A stretch of 50,385 nucleotides of DNA from Hyphomicrobiales bacterium (GCA_039973685.1 JBDWKL010000034.1:1-50385), one strand, 5' to 3'. Counted from the stretch's first letter, positions 38,251-48,591 are shown. Notes: a model not told the origin generated them from the letters alone. A program made the numbers and translations.

Positions 38251-38526
38251 TTAGCCGTTGATTGCGTCTTTCAAGCCTTTACCAGCTTTGAATTTAGGAG
38301 ATTTAGACGCTTTAATTTGGATTGTTTCACCAGTGCGTGGGTTGCGGCCTGTTGTGGCAGCACGGTCTGTTACACTGAAGTTACCAAAACCGAGGATCTT
38401 AACCTCATCACCACCTTTAAGGCTGCTTGTGATCGCATCAAAAGTTGCGTCAACTGCTTCGCCTGCAGCTGCTTTTGACAAGTCTGTTTTTTCCGCAACT
38501 GCTGCGATAAGCTCGTTTTTGTTCAT
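38251..38526 (-). CDS. hupB: DNA-binding protein HU
   Basis: HU is a small nucleoid protein that bends DNA as a dimer. The frame extends to 38604, but the start at 38526 gives the exact 91-residue family length (MNKNELIAAVAEKTDLSKAAA) and has AAGGAT 11 bases upstream. The DNA-binding arm GFGNFSVTDRAATTGRNPRTGE and the terminal KSPKFKAGKGLKDAING are typical. It is flanked by its own terminator and by the lon terminator, so it is a single-gene unit. Position next to lon is conserved in many proteobacteria. Confidence 0.96.
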   Translation of the reverse strand: MNKNELIAAVAEKTDLSKAAAGEAVDATFDAITSSLKGGDEVKILGFGNFSVTDRAATTGRNPRTGETIQIKASKSPKFKAGKGLKDAING

Positions 38527-38658
38527 GGTAAAAATATCCTTCGTTTTAGCCATATCATGAATTTCACTGTCTTTGTCTGTGAATTGAATCGTACTAAAAA
38601 ACAAGGCTTTTTCAGGCTTTTCGGAGGTTTTTATTCATCGTTTCACAAGAAATGACAT

Positions 38659-38688
38659 AAAAAGACCCGGACCAAAATGATCCGGGTC
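38659..38688 (-). terminator. Rho-independent terminator after lon
   Basis: A stem of 8-10 bp (GACCCGGA / TCCGGGTC, extendable by a G-U pair) is followed on the minus strand by TTTTT. It lies 25 bases past the lon stop and upstream of hupB. Confidence 0.88.
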
Positions 38689-38712
38689 ATAATTATTACT
38701 ATAATTGCCACA

Positions 38713-41124
38713 TTAGTGAGCAGTGACACCGCTTTCAGCGTCTTTACCGGATTGAGTCGGCTGTTGGCTTTCGTCCCATTCGATGGCTTCTGGTTTTTCC
38801 AAAAGCGCATGTTCCAGCACTTCATCCATGCGAGAAACGGGTACTATTTCCAGTCCGTTTTTCACACTATCTGGTATGTCGGCAAGGTCTTTCGCATTCT
38901 CTTCAGGAATCAGCACTTTTTTGATTCCGCCACGAAGAGCCGCTAAGAGCTTTTCTTTCAAGCCACCGATTGGCAAGACGGTACCGCGAAGGGTCACCTC
39001 ACCTGTCATGGCAATGTCTTTAGAAACTTTAATGCCAGTCATCATAGAAACGATTGCCGTTGCCATGCCGATACCTGCTGATGGACCATCTTTCGGTGTT
39101 GCACCTTCAGGCACGTGAACGTGGATGTCGCGCCGATCAAATAATGGCGGCTCGATACCAAAATCAACAGCGCGCGACTTCACATAGGATGCCGCAGCAG
39201 AGATTGATTCTTTCATCACGTCTTTAAGATTACCAGTAACAGTCATCTTGCCCTTACCCGGCATCATGACACCTTCAATGGTCAGCAATTCACCGCCCAC
39301 CTCAGTCCATGCAAGTCCGGTGACAACACCAACCTGATCTTCCCCTTCAGCCTCACCGTGGCGGTATTTTGTAACGCCAAGATAGTCTTCAAGGTTCTTA
39401 GTGGTGATCTTGATAGTCTCAACTTTTGTGGTGATGATTTCTTTCACAACTTTACGAGTGAGTGAGGCCAATTCGCGCTTCAAATTACGCACACCAGCTT
39501 CACGCGTATAGCGTTGGATCACCATCAAAGTGGCAGCATCGTCAATTTCAAACTCATCGTCTTTCAACGCGTGATCTTTCACGGCTTCGGGAATCAGATG
39601 GCGTTTAGCAATCTCGAGTTTTTCTTCTTCGGTGTAACCTGCAATACGGATAATCTCCATGCGGTCCATCAGTGGACCTGGAATATTGAGCGTATTAGAT
39701 GTGGTGACAAACATCACATTGGATAGATCATAATCCACTTCGAGGTAGTGATCTGCAAACGTGCTGTTTTGTTCTGGATCAAGAACTTCCAAAAGGGCAG
39801 ACGACGGATCGCCTCTGAAATCCATGCCCATCTTGTCGATTTCATCAAGCAAAAAGAGTGGGTTAGACTTCTTCGCCTTCTTCATGGACTGAATAACTTT
39901 ACCCGGCATTGAACCGATATATGTACGGCGGTGACCGCGAATTTCCGATTCGTCCCTCACTCCACCAAGTGACATGCGCACATATTCACGGCCCGTCGCC
40001 TTGGCGATTGATTTGCCGAGTGATGTTTTACCAACACCTGGAGGGCCAACAAGACAAAGGATTGGGCCTTTGAGTTTATTGGCGCGTGATTGCACGGCAA
40101 GATATTCAACGATGCGCTCTTTGACTTTTTCCAAGCCATAGTGATCGGTATCGAGAACCTCTTCAGCATAAGCAAGATCGCCTTTGACCTTTGATTTTGT
40201 TGACCATGGAATGCCAAGCAACCAATCAAGGTAATTACGAACAACCGTTGCCTCAGCCGACATTGGGCTCATCTGGCGAAGCTTCTTCAGCTCAGCATTA
40301 GCTTTGTCTTTGGCTTCTTTGGAAAGCTTGGTCTTTTGAATTTTATCATCAAGTTCTTGAAGCTCATCCTTACCGTCTTCGCCCTCGCCCAGTTCCTTCT
40401 GGATCGCTTTCATCTGTTCGTTCAGATAATACTCACGTTGGGTCTTTTCCATTTGGCGCTTAACACGCGAACGGATGCGTTTTTCGATTTGGAGAACTGA
40501 AATTTCGCTCTCCATTAAACCAAGAACATGCTCAAGACGTTTAATGACGCTGGTATAGCTAAGGATTTCCTGCTTTTCAGGAATTTTGATCGCAAGGTGT
40601 GATGCAACAGTATCAGCCAGCTTCGCGTAGTCTTCGATTTGGCCAACGGCGCCAATAACTTCTGGTGAAAGCTTCTTGTTGAGTTTTACATAGCTCTCAA
40701 ATTCAGAAATGACAGAGCGAGACAAAGCTTCAACTTCAGCAGCATCGCCAAGTTCTTCTTCCAGAACACGGCCAGTTGCTTCGAAATATTCTTCGCGGTC
40801 AGAATATTGTTCAATCTCAGCGCGTGCCTTACCTTCAACAAGCACCTTCACAGTACCATCAGGCAATTTCAAAAGCTGGAGAACAGAGGCAACTGTACCA
40901 ATCGGATAGATGGCTTCTGGAGATGGATCATCGTCGCTTGAGTTGATTTGGGTGGCGAGCAAGATTTGCTTATCTGCTTGCATTACCTCTTCCAACGCAT
41001 TGATTGATTTTTCACGCCCAACAAAGAGCGGAACAATCATATGCGGAAACACAACAATGTCGCGCAACGGGAGAACCGGATATAAATTGCTACCAGTAGA
41101 CAGACCAATTGTATCAGTTGTCAT
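38713..41124 (-). CDS. lon: ATP-dependent protease La (Lon)
   Basis: Lon degrades misfolded and regulatory proteins in the cytoplasm. The open frame reaches 41139, but the ATG at 41124 (MTTDTIGLSTGSNLYPVLPLRDIVVFPHM) has AAAGGATG just upstream, giving 803 residues. It has the N-terminal substrate domain, a coiled region around 190-270, the AAA+ module (Walker A GPPGVGKTSLGKS, Walker B LFLLDEIDKMG) and the protease domain with catalytic Ser in PKDGPSAGIG and Lys in GGLKEKLLAAL. The upstream 200-base gap contains a perfect CIRCE operator and a heat-shock-like promoter. Confidence 0.97.
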   Translation of the reverse strand: MTTDTIGLSTGSNLYPVLPLRDIVVFPHMIVPLFVGREKSINALEEVMQADKQILLATQINSSDDDPSPEAIYPIGTVASVLQLLKLPDGTVKVLVEGKARAEIEQYSDREEYFEATGRVLEEELGDAAEVEALSRSVISEFESYVKLNKKLSPEVIGAVGQIEDYAKLADTVASHLAIKIPEKQEILSYTSVIKRLEHVLGLMESEISVLQIEKRIRSRVKRQMEKTQREYYLNEQMKAIQKELGEGEDGKDELQELDDKIQKTKLSKEAKDKANAELKKLRQMSPMSAEATVVRNYLDWLLGIPWSTKSKVKGDLAYAEEVLDTDHYGLEKVKERIVEYLAVQSRANKLKGPILCLVGPPGVGKTSLGKSIAKATGREYVRMSLGGVRDESEIRGHRRTYIGSMPGKVIQSMKKAKKSNPLFLLDEIDKMGMDFRGDPSSALLEVLDPEQNSTFADHYLEVDYDLSNVMFVTTSNTLNIPGPLMDRMEIIRIAGYTEEEKLEIAKRHLIPEAVKDHALKDDEFEIDDAATLMVIQRYTREAGVRNLKRELASLTRKVVKEIITTKVETIKITTKNLEDYLGVTKYRHGEAEGEDQVGVVTGLAWTEVGGELLTIEGVMMPGKGKMTVTGNLKDVMKESISAAASYVKSRAVDFGIEPPLFDRRDIHVHVPEGATPKDGPSAGIGMATAIVSMMTGIKVSKDIAMTGEVTLRGTVLPIGGLKEKLLAALRGGIKKVLIPEENAKDLADIPDSVKNGLEIVPVSRMDEVLEHALLEKPEAIEWDESQQPTQSGKDAESGVTAH

Positions 41125-41224
41125 AAAACATCCTTTCATGGGGCTCAGCTTAAAATTGCTGACTCAACCCTGACCACATAGTTGCTGATTTGTGGCAACA
41201 AACCAACATGACTTATTGCTTACC

Positions 41225-41254
41225 AACATGGTATTCCGCAATCAGGAATACAAG
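41225..41254 (-). promoter_or_regulatory. Candidate sigma-32 (RpoH) promoter of lon
   Basis: On the minus strand CTTGTAT is followed after about 14 bases by TACCATGTT, resembling the alphaproteobacterial RpoH pattern CTTG...CCCATnT. It lies about 100 bases before lon and just downstream of the CIRCE element. The -10 is imperfect. Confidence 0.4.
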
Positions 41255-41260
41255 CATCAT

Positions 41261-41287
41261 TTAGCACTCTCGTTAAAAGAGTGCTAA
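41261..41287. promoter_or_regulatory. CIRCE element (HrcA operator) upstream of lon
   Basis: The perfect inverted repeat TTAGCACTC-N9-GAGTGCTAA is identical to the CIRCE consensus. It lies between the clpX stop (41326) and lon (start 41124), both on the minus strand, so the likely target is lon. CIRCE normally marks groESL or dnaK operons. Confidence 0.93.
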
Positions 41288-41325
41288 ATTACATGTGATT
41301 ACAAATATTGTATTTTTGAGGCTGG

Positions 41326-42594
41326 TTAGGCGCTTGTGCCAGTATCTTCAGCGCGTTCGCTATAGATATAAAGCGGCTGCGCGCTTCCTTCTACCACGTC
41401 ACCTGAGATCACAACCTCGTCAACACCATCTAAGCCAGGAAGCTCATACATTGTGTCGAGTAGGATCGTTTCCATGATAGAACGAAGACCACGGGCGCCT
41501 GTTTTGCGCTCAATTGCTTTGTTTGCAATTGCTTTCAATGCATCTTCGTTGAATGTCAGTTCGACGTCTTCCATTTCGAAGAGACGCTGATACTGTTTCA
41601 CGAGAGCATTTTTAGGTTCAGACAAGATTTCGACAAGAGCCGCCTCATCCAAATCTTCCAATGTAGCAAGAACAGGCAAACGACCAACAAATTCTGGGAT
41701 AAGACCGAATTTCAATAGATCTTCAGGTTCCACAGCTTGGAAAAGCTCGCCAACACGGCGGTCATCTTCTGCTGCAACGTGTGCACCGAAACCGATTGAT
41801 GTTGCTTCACCACGATCAGAAATGATTTTATCAAGGCCAGCAAACGCACCACCTGAAATAAACAAGATGTTGGCTGTATCTACTTGCAAGAATTCTTGCT
41901 GTGGATGTTTGCGTCCGCCTTGTGGAGGAACAGAAGCGACTGTCCCTTCCATGATCTTCAACAAGGCCTGCTGAACGCCCTCACCTGAAACATCACGTGT
42001 GATGGATGGATTGTCGGACTTGCGAGAAATCTTGTCGATCTCATCAATGTAAACGATACCGCGCTGGGCACGCTCAACGTTGTAATCAGCAGCTTGAAGA
42101 AGCTTCAAAATGATATTTTCAACGTCTTCACCAACATAACCAGCTTCGGTCAATGTTGTGGCATCAGCCATTGTGAAAGGAACATCGATGATGCGCGCTA
42201 GTGTTTGAGCAAGGAGTGTTTTACCGCAACCTGTCGGGCCGATAAGCATGATGTTCGACTTAGCAAGTTCAACATCATTGTTCTTAGCTGCGTGGTTCAG
42301 GCGCTTATAGTGATTGTGCACGGCAACAGCCAAAACACGCTTGGCTTTAAATTGGCCGATTACGTAATCATCCAAAACGCTGCAGATTTCTGCTGGAGAC
42401 GGTACGCCCTCAGTTGATTTCACAAGTGAAGATTTGTTCTCTTCACGAATGATATCCATACAAAGTTCGACACATTCATCACAGATAAAAACATTTGGAC
42501 CAGCAATGAGTTTTCTTACCTCGTGCTGACTTTTACCGCAAAAAGAGCAGTAAAGTGTGTTTTTAGAATCGCCAGAGCCGCTCACCTTGGTCAT
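41326..42594 (-). CDS. clpX: ATP-dependent Clp protease ATP-binding subunit ClpX
   Basis: ClpX is the AAA+ unfoldase that feeds ClpP; in alphaproteobacteria it degrades cell-cycle regulators such as CtrA. The 422-residue protein has the N-terminal zinc-binding domain with Cys16, Cys19, Cys38 and Cys41, Walker A GPTGCGKT, Walker [11 protein letters not shown], the [24 protein letters not shown] sensor region, and the [16 protein letters not shown]-terminal motifs. GAGGAAAATGC upstream of the ATG is a good ribosome-binding site. It is 151 bases downstream of clpP. Confidence 0.98.
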   Translation of the reverse strand: MTKVSGSGDSKNTLYCSFCGKSQHEVRKLIAGPNVFICDECVELCMDIIREENKSSLVKSTEGVPSPAEICSVLDDYVIGQFKAKRVLAVAVHNHYKRLNHAAKNNDVELAKSNIMLIGPTGCGKTLLAQTLARIIDVPFTMADATTLTEAGYVGEDVENIILKLLQAADYNVERAQRGIVYIDEIDKISRKSDNPSITRDVSGEGVQQALLKIMEGTVASVPPQGGRKHPQQEFLQVDTANILFISGGAFAGLDKIISDRGEATSIGFGAHVAAEDDRRVGELFQAVEPEDLLKFGLIPEFVGRLPVLATLEDLDEAALVEILSEPKNALVKQYQRLFEMEDVELTFNEDALKAIANKAIERKTGARGLRSIMETILLDTMYELPGLDGVDEVVISGDVVEGSAQPLYIYSERAEDTGTSA

Positions 42595-42745
42595 GCATTT
42601 TCCTCACTTCGCCCTTCCCATTATGAAGAAGGGTCATAATCCTGTGATTCTCATACTAACTTGAAACACTTCAAGAGAACTTAACACAGAACAAATCAGC
42701 GTAAAGCGCCTTTTTTTACTTAATAAAGCGCTACCGCGTGAATAA

Positions 42746-43378
42746 TTAACTTTCGTCTTCGTCGCCACCAACACGTTCGTTGAGCACTTCATCAATCAAA
42801 CCAAACTCTTTTGATTCTTGTGCAGTCATGAAATGATCGCGATCTAGCGTCTTTTCTACCACATCATAAGATTGACCAGTGTGTTTTACATATACGTCGT
42901 TAAGACGCTTTTTCAACTTCACAATATCTTGTGCATGGCGCTCAATGTCTGATGCTTGACCTTGGAAACCACCAGAAGGCTGATGAAGCATAACGCGGGC
43001 ATTTGGAAGGCTGAAGCGCTTGCCAGCTTGGCCAGCACCCAAAAGCAATGAACCCATTGATGCAGCTTGGCCGAAGCACAATGTCGACACTTCAGGACGA
43101 ATGAATTGCATCGTGTCATAAATCGCCATGCCAGAGGTCACGACACCACCTGGTGAGTTGATGTAGATCGCAATATCTTTTTTCGGGTTTTCTGCTTCAA
43201 GAAAAAGCAATTGCGCGCAAACCAGCGATGCCATTCCATCTTCAACAGGACCAGCGATAAAAATAATACGCTCTTTCAACAAGCGTGAGAAAATATCATA
43301 GGCACGTTCACCACGGTTTGTTTGTTCAACAACCATTGGCACGAGGTTCATAAAGGTCTCAGTCGGATTGCTCATCAT
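42746..43378 (-). CDS. clpP: ATP-dependent Clp protease proteolytic subunit
   Basis: ClpP is the serine peptidase of the ClpXP and ClpAP machines. The 210-residue protein keeps the triad Ser107 (GQAASMGS), His132 ([10 protein letters not shown]) and Asp181 (DRDHFMTA), each exactly ten residues beyond the E. coli numbering. A propeptide-like N terminus ends before [23 protein letters not shown]. Two ATGs are adjacent (43378 and 43375); spacing from the GGAG favours the second slightly. It is 143 bases after tig, with a hairpin between. Confidence 0.98.
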   Translation of the reverse strand: MMSNPTETFMNLVPMVVEQTNRGERAYDIFSRLLKERIIFIAGPVEDGMASLVCAQLLFLEAENPKKDIAIYINSPGGVVTSGMAIYDTMQFIRPEVSTLCFGQAASMGSLLLGAGQAGKRFSLPNARVMLHQPSGGFQGQASDIERHAQDIVKLKKRLNDVYVKHTGQSYDVVEKTLDRDHFMTAQESKEFGLIDEVLNERVGGDEDES

Positions 43379-43427
43379 ATCTCCATAAGGCGCGTTTTAG
43401 TGCGAAGGTAAGCCTTTAATCCAACAA

Positions 43428-43447
43428 AGGCAGCCGATGGGCTGCCT
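43428..43447 (-). terminator. Hairpin between tig and clpP
   Basis: A perfect 8-bp stem AGGCAGCC / GGCTGCCT with a short loop is followed on the minus strand by TTTGTTGG, a weak U-tract. It lies 75 bases after the tig stop and could terminate tig transcripts partially. Confidence 0.5.
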
Positions 43448-43521
43448 CTAAAGGAATCGCTCACCCTCATATTAGGAAAGCATTGATACATTTAAACCCT
43501 TAAGGGTTCGTCTATAGGGAC

Positions 43522-44865
43522 TTATTCTTCGTCATCTTCTGCAAGCAATTCTTCTTTTGTGACTGTCTTTTCAGTAACCGTTGCTAATTCTAGAATGTAA
43601 TCAACAACCTTTTCCTCAAAGATCGGTGCACGAAGGCCAGCAAGTTGCTCTGTATTTTTTTGGTAAAACTCGAAAACTTCTTTTTCTTGACCCGGAAATT
43701 GCGACGCTTGCTGCATTACTGCATTGCGCATTTCGTCTTCCGTCACCTGAATTTTCTTGCTGTCGCCGATTTCGGCCAACACCAAACCAAGGCGAACACG
43801 ACGCTCAGCGATTTTAGAATAATCTTCGCGTGCTTGTTCTTCAGTCGTGTCGTTGTCTTCAAAAGAAGTACCAGCTTCTTCCATTTCTTTTTCAACCTGA
43901 CCCCAAATGCCGTCAAATTCTTGAGACAACATTGTTGGTGGTAGTTCGAAATCATATTTTTCATCGAGTTGGTCAAGCAATTGACGCTTAACTTTCTGGC
44001 GGCTTGCACCAGCATATTGACCATCGATTTGGCTTTTGATGATTTCTTTCAAATTATCCAAGCCTTCTAGGCCAAGATTTTTAGCAAAATCATCGTCAAT
44101 TACGAGTTCGCCAGGGGCTGCTACTTCTTTAACAACAACGTCAAATTCAGCTTCTTTGCCTGCAAGGTGCGCGGCTTGGTATTCTTCTGGGAATGTAACT
44201 TTAACAACAGTCTCGTCGCCAGCTTTTTTGCCAACAAGCTGCTCTTCAAAGCCAGGAATAAACTGACCAGAACCGAGAACAAGTTGACCATTTTCGTCAG
44301 CGCCGCCTTCAAATGCTACGCCGTCAACCTTACCAAGGTAAGACATGCTGATACGGTCGCCGTCTTCAGCTTTGCCCTTTTTCTCTTCATAAGGGCGGCT
44401 TTGGCTGCCGATTTGTTCGATTTGGTCCATGACCTCTTGATCAGCCACTTCAACAACTGGCTTTTCAATGGTGACTCCAGAAAGATCGCCAACTTCGAAT
44501 TCAGGCATCAACTCATAAGAAACATCGAGATCTAGGTCGCGTTTGCCGTCCAAGATTTCGTTTGCTTCGTCTTGGTCTTCTGTCATTTCGATAGCAGGCT
44601 GCATTGCTGGGCGCTCTTTGCGCTCTTCTAATGCTGCTTGGCTAGACTGCGTCACTGTCTCTTGAACAATGTCTGCCATGACCGAACGGCCATATGTCTT
44701 TTTCAGATGCGCGAGTGGCACTTTACCCGGGCGAAAACCGTTGATGCGAACCTGATCTTTGATCTCAACGAGTTTTTCCATCATTTTAGATTCAAGCTCA
44801 GAAGCTGGAATGGTGATTTTCAAACCGCGCTTCAGGCCATCCGAGAGGGTTTCAGTGACTTGCAT
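43522..44865 (-). CDS. tig: Trigger factor
   Basis: Trigger factor is the ribosome-bound chaperone and peptidyl-prolyl isomerase that meets nascent chains. The 447-residue product has the ribosome-binding signature FRPGKVPLAHLKKTYG (about residues 43-58), the FKBP-type domain (EDGDRISMSYLGKVDGVAFEGG to about 250), and a long helical C-terminal chaperone domain ending in the acidic LLAEDDEE. It precedes clpP and clpX, the standard tig-clpP-clpX order. Confidence 0.96.
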   Translation of the reverse strand: MQVTETLSDGLKRGLKITIPASELESKMMEKLVEIKDQVRINGFRPGKVPLAHLKKTYGRSVMADIVQETVTQSSQAALEERKERPAMQPAIEMTEDQDEANEILDGKRDLDLDVSYELMPEFEVGDLSGVTIEKPVVEVADQEVMDQIEQIGSQSRPYEEKKGKAEDGDRISMSYLGKVDGVAFEGGADENGQLVLGSGQFIPGFEEQLVGKKAGDETVVKVTFPEEYQAAHLAGKEAEFDVVVKEVAAPGELVIDDDFAKNLGLEGLDNLKEIIKSQIDGQYAGASRQKVKRQLLDQLDEKYDFELPPTMLSQEFDGIWGQVEKEMEEAGTSFEDNDTTEEQAREDYSKIAERRVRLGLVLAEIGDSKKIQVTEDEMRNAVMQQASQFPGQEKEVFEFYQKNTEQLAGLRAPIFEEKVVDYILELATVTEKTVTKEELLAEDDEE

Positions 44866-44894
44866 CGTCGTGTTTCCTTATTCAATCGAAATAT

Positions 44895-44914
44895 GCCCGC
44901 AATGATATGCGGGC
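44895..44914 (-). terminator. Hairpin in the tRNA-Leu / tig interval
   Basis: A 7-bp stem GCCCGCA / TGCGGGC is followed on the minus strand by ATATTTCG. It may end the tRNA-Leu transcript, or a short RNA, before tig; the U-tract is weak. Confidence 0.35.
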
Positions 44915-45018
44915 CATGTGTACACAGATAAAAGGAGGTTGCTTGTTCAACTTCACCTTACAATGTTCAACATTCCCAAAAGTCAGCATCAGAAATCTGA
45001 TCTTGCCGCTTGAGGGGA

Positions 45019-45103
<85 letters not shown>

Positions 45104-45498
45104 ACATTGTAAGTCACGAAGTCAAGAACGAGGATGCCCTCATTAAATCTTGAAATCAGGCGCCTCTATACCACCCCAAAACGCGTGGTCAAATTAAAAA
45201 AGCTCAAAAAAAGCATCGTTTTAGATTTTTTTTCTGAAAACGTTAAATTTGGGGACTTTCGGATCGTTAAAAAAGTGACTTTTATACAAAGGAGCCAATT
45301 GCCCAATTGGACCGAGGGGCAGAAGAAATTATCCGCCGCCTCAATATATGCTCATTAATTAGTCAATTGCATAAATATAAGCCATAGATATTGCCTATTT
45401 TTTGACCTCCCCTCCATTGCGGTGAATTTCGTCTGCGTTAATATGCGGAAAATTACGCCAATCCCTTTGCTACTTAAATTTTTGAATAGTTGGGTCAA
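45104..45498. other. AT-rich gene-free region upstream of glnB
   Basis: No convincing gene is present. One 74-codon plus-strand frame (45134-45358) is Lys-rich and unlike any protein I know. The only clear structure is a perfect palindrome with arms CCAATTG / CAATTGG and a 2-base centre (45295-45310), which could be an operator or chance. NtrC boxes that would fit the downstream sigma-54 promoter are not obvious. Confidence 0.5.
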
Positions 45499-45516
45499 TT
45501 TGGCACAAGGGATGCA
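45499..45516 (+). promoter_or_regulatory. Sigma-54 (-24/-12) promoter of glnB
   Basis: The sequence TTGGCAC-AAGGG-ATGCA has the -24 GG and -12 GC dinucleotides at correct spacing for RpoN (consensus TGGCAC-N5-TTGCA). It lies 94 bases before the glnB start. Nitrogen control by NtrC is expected for glnB-glnA in rhizobia. Confidence 0.75.
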
Positions 45517-45579
45517 TAAGGTGGTGCGTAGGGTAATCACAACAACGCTATGGGGCGTTATTTTGTTATACGCCCCTGA

Positions 45580-45948
<369 letters not shown>

Positions 45949-46081
45949 GAGACAGTCAAAGGCTTATGCCTAAAATTTGTGCATCCGTGTCGTTCTAAAC
46001 ATGACGCGACATGCTATAGAAACCGCCAAAATCGCATGCAGCGATGAAGGTAAATGATAGAGTGACCAAGGAAACTAGCTT

Positions 46082-47491
46082 ATGACATCAGCTAACGACA
46101 TTTTAAAACAGATCAAAGACGAAGACATCCAGTATGTAGATCTTCGTTTCACAGACCCACGCGGTAAAATGCAACACGTGACAATGCATTCTTCATGCGT
46201 TGACGAAGACATGTTCGCTGATGGCGTGATGTTTGACGGTTCATCAATCGGTGGTTGGAAAGCCATCAATGAATCAGACATGGTAATGATGCCTGATACA
46301 TCAACTGTAACAGCAGACCCATTCTACGCGCAGTCAACACTCGCAATCTTCTGTGATATTCTTGAGCCAGACAGTGGCGAAGCTTACAACCGTGACCCAC
46401 GCATGACTGCTAAGAAAGCAGAAGCATATGTGAAGTCTTCTGGTGCTGGCGATAGCATTTTCATGGGCCCTGAAGCTGAGTTCTTCATCTTTGACGATGT
46501 TAAATTCTCAACAGACCCATACAAAACTGGTTTCGAACTTGATTCTGTAGAGCTTCCATCAAACACGGACGCAGACTACGAAGCAGGCAACATGGGCCAC
46601 CGTCCACGTAACAAAGGCGGCTACTTCCCAGTAAACCCAATTGATTCTGGCCAAGACATCCGCGGCGAAATGCTTTCAGTTATGGGTGAAATGGGCGTGT
46701 TGATCGAAAAGCACCACCACGAAGTGGCGGCTGCACAGCACGAACTCGGCATGAAATTCGCGCCGTTGACACAAGTTGCTGACCACCTACAAATCTACAA
46801 GTACTGCATCCACAACGTTGCACACGCTTATGGCAAAACAGCTACATTTATGCCGAAGCCTGTATTTGGTGACAACGGTACTGGCATGCACGTTCACCAG
46901 TCTATCTGGAAAGACGGCGAGCCTACATTTGCTGGTTCTGAATATGCTGGCCTTTCTGAAAGCTGCTTGTTCTACATTGGTGGCATCATCAAGCACGCTA
47001 AAGCATTGAACGCTTTCACTAACCCATCAACCAACTCATACAAGCGTTTGGTTCCTGGTTACGAAGCACCAGTTCTTCTTGCTTACTCAGCACGCAACCG
47101 TTCAGCTTCTTGTCGTATTCCTTTCGGCAACAGCCCGAAAGCAAAACGTGTTGAAGTTCGCTTCCCAGATCCAACAGCTAACCCATACCTAGCATTCTCT
47201 GCAATGTTGATGGCTGGCCTTGATGGCATCAAAAACAAAATTCACCCAGGTGAAGCAATGGACAAAGATTTGTACGATCTGCCACCAGCAGAACTTGCAC
47301 AAATCCCAACTGTTGCTGGCTCACTTCGTGAAGCATTGAACAGTCTTGAAGAAGACAATGACTTCCTTTGTGCAGGTGACGTATTCGATAAAGACCAAAT
47401 CGAAGCGTACATGGAGCTTAAATGGGAAGAAAACACTGTTTATGAGCAAACTCCACACCCAGTTGAATTCGACCTTTACTACTCAGTCTAA
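46082..47491 (+). CDS. glnA: Glutamine synthetase type I
   Basis: GlnA makes glutamine from glutamate, ammonia and ATP. The 469-residue protein has the GSI signatures [17 protein letters not shown], the [13 protein letters not shown] metal site, [15 protein letters not shown], the ATP region [11 protein letters not shown] and [10 protein letters not shown], and Tyr398 in DLYDLPP, the adenylylation site (Tyr397 in E. coli numbering). So it should be regulated by GlnE under GlnB control. The start has AAGGAAA nine bases upstream. Codon use is biased to C-ending and preferred codons, as expected for a highly expressed gene. Confidence 0.98.
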   Translation: MTSANDILKQIKDEDIQYVDLRFTDPRGKMQHVTMHSSCVDEDMFADGVMFDGSSIGGWKAINESDMVMMPDTSTVTADPFYAQSTLAIFCDILEPDSGEAYNRDPRMTAKKAEAYVKSSGAGDSIFMGPEAEFFIFDDVKFSTDPYKTGFELDSVELPSNTDADYEAGNMGHRPRNKGGYFPVNPIDSGQDIRGEMLSVMGEMGVLIEKHHHEVAAAQHELGMKFAPLTQVADHLQIYKYCIHNVAHAYGKTATFMPKPVFGDNGTGMHVHQSIWKDGEPTFAGSEYAGLSESCLFYIGGIIKHAKALNAFTNPSTNSYKRLVPGYEAPVLLAYSARNRSASCRIPFGNSPKAKRVEVRFPDPTANPYLAFSAMLMAGLDGIKNKIHPGEAMDKDLYDLPPAELAQIPTVAGSLREALNSLEEDNDFLCAGDVFDKDQIEAYMELKWEENTVYEQTPHPVEFDLYYSV

Positions 47492-47536
47492 TTCGACAAC
47501 TGGACTATCCCATTAAATAATGGGCCCTCCCAAATC

Positions 47537-47574
47537 AAAGCCGCCGGTGTTCTCATCGGCGGCTTTATTTTTAA
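47537..47574 (+). terminator. Rho-independent terminator after glnA
   Basis: A 10-bp stem AAAGCCGCCG / CGGCGGCTTT with a 10-base loop is followed by ATTTTTAAT on the plus strand, 45 bases past the glnA stop. Confidence 0.9.
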
Positions 47575-47700
47575 TAACCCGTCGCAACGAGATAAGATTT
47601 TGCGGTATGCTGCCGCTAACGTATGGTCAATCATTGAGGATTTTCGCGCGTGCGGCTAAGTTGCTGATTCTCAACGGCATGCTGGTTGGAGGCCTGTTCC

Positions 47701-48591
47701 TTGTTTGATATTCGAGATATGCAGCTATTAGTGGCGTTAGAGCGACACGGACATTTTGCCCGTGCAGCTGATGATTGCGGCATTTCGCAACCTGCGTTTT
47801 CAGCCCGCATTAGAAACCTAGAACTCGATCTTAAGTCATCAATCGTTCTTCGTGGTAACCGTTTCATGGGGTTTACACCTGAAGGTGAAATTGTCCTGAC
47901 ATGGGCACGCAAGTTGCTTGAAGATGTCGACGGGATGAAACAAGAGCTAACGGCAGCAAGATCCGCCATTGAAGGTAGTTTGCGCATCGGCGTTATTCCA
48001 ACGGCCCTCGCCTTTGCAGCGTGCTTGCCAGCCATAATCCGCGTTGACCAACCAAAGCTAAAGGTTGAAATCGTCTCGGCATCTTCGGTTGAGATTAAAC
48101 GAGGGCTCGATAATTTCTCGTTTGGAGCGGGCATTTCCTACATTGAAGACCCTCTACCACCCACGATAACAAGCTCACATCTTTATGACGAAGAGTACGT
48201 GCTCTTGGCACCAAGTCATATGGTTGATGATAAAAAAGACCAGATTACGTGGCAGGACGCAGCTGATTTACCTTTGTGTTTGTTGTCAAAAAGCATGAGG
48301 AACCGTCGGATCATTGATGAAATATTTTCTGACATTAATGTCGAAGTTGACCCCGTGCTTGAAACCAACGCGCTGACTGTATCTCTTGCACAGGTGGAAA
48401 ACGGCACTGCAGCAACGATTGCACCGCGCACGATGGTGGAAATTTTTGGTGTCGGTTCAAACATCAAAGCTTTAGACCTCGTTGAACCGAACATTCTGCG
48501 ACCAATCGGCCTCTTTCTCCCGCGCCGTGAACCTGCCCCGCCCGCCCATGCGGTTTTGAGCAATGCGGCTAAGCAATTGGTAAGCCAATAG
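47701..48591 (+). CDS. LysR-family transcriptional regulator, probable control of formate dehydrogenase
   Basis: This is a 296-residue LysR-type regulator with an N-terminal winged helix-turn-helix (MQLLVALERHGHFARAADDCGISQPAFSARIRNLE) and a periplasmic-binding-protein-like effector domain from about residue 90 (GSLRIGVIPTALAFA). The open frame reaches TTG 47686, but GGAGG sits eight bases before TTG 47701, which I take as the start. It points toward and lies 97 bases before the formate dehydrogenase beta gene. LysR genes beside fds/fdh operons are common, so it likely regulates formate oxidation. The ligand is unknown. Confidence 0.9.
   Translation: MFDIRDMQLLVALERHGHFARAADDCGISQPAFSARIRNLELDLKSSIVLRGNRFMGFTPEGEIVLTWARKLLEDVDGMKQELTAARSAIEGSLRIGVIPTALAFAACLPAIIRVDQPKLKVEIVSASSVEIKRGLDNFSFGAGISYIEDPLPPTITSSHLYDEEYVLLAPSHMVDDKKDQITWQDAADLPLCLLSKSMRNRRIIDEIFSDINVEVDPVLETNALTVSLAQVENGTAATIAPRTMVEIFGVGSNIKALDLVEPNILRPIGLFLPRREPAPPAHAVLSNAAKQLVSQ

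Noticed and set aside
45134-45358. 74-codon Lys-rich plus-strand ORF upstream of glnB
   Set aside because: Composition follows the AT-rich background; the only SD-like bases are too close to the ATG, and no domain is recognised.
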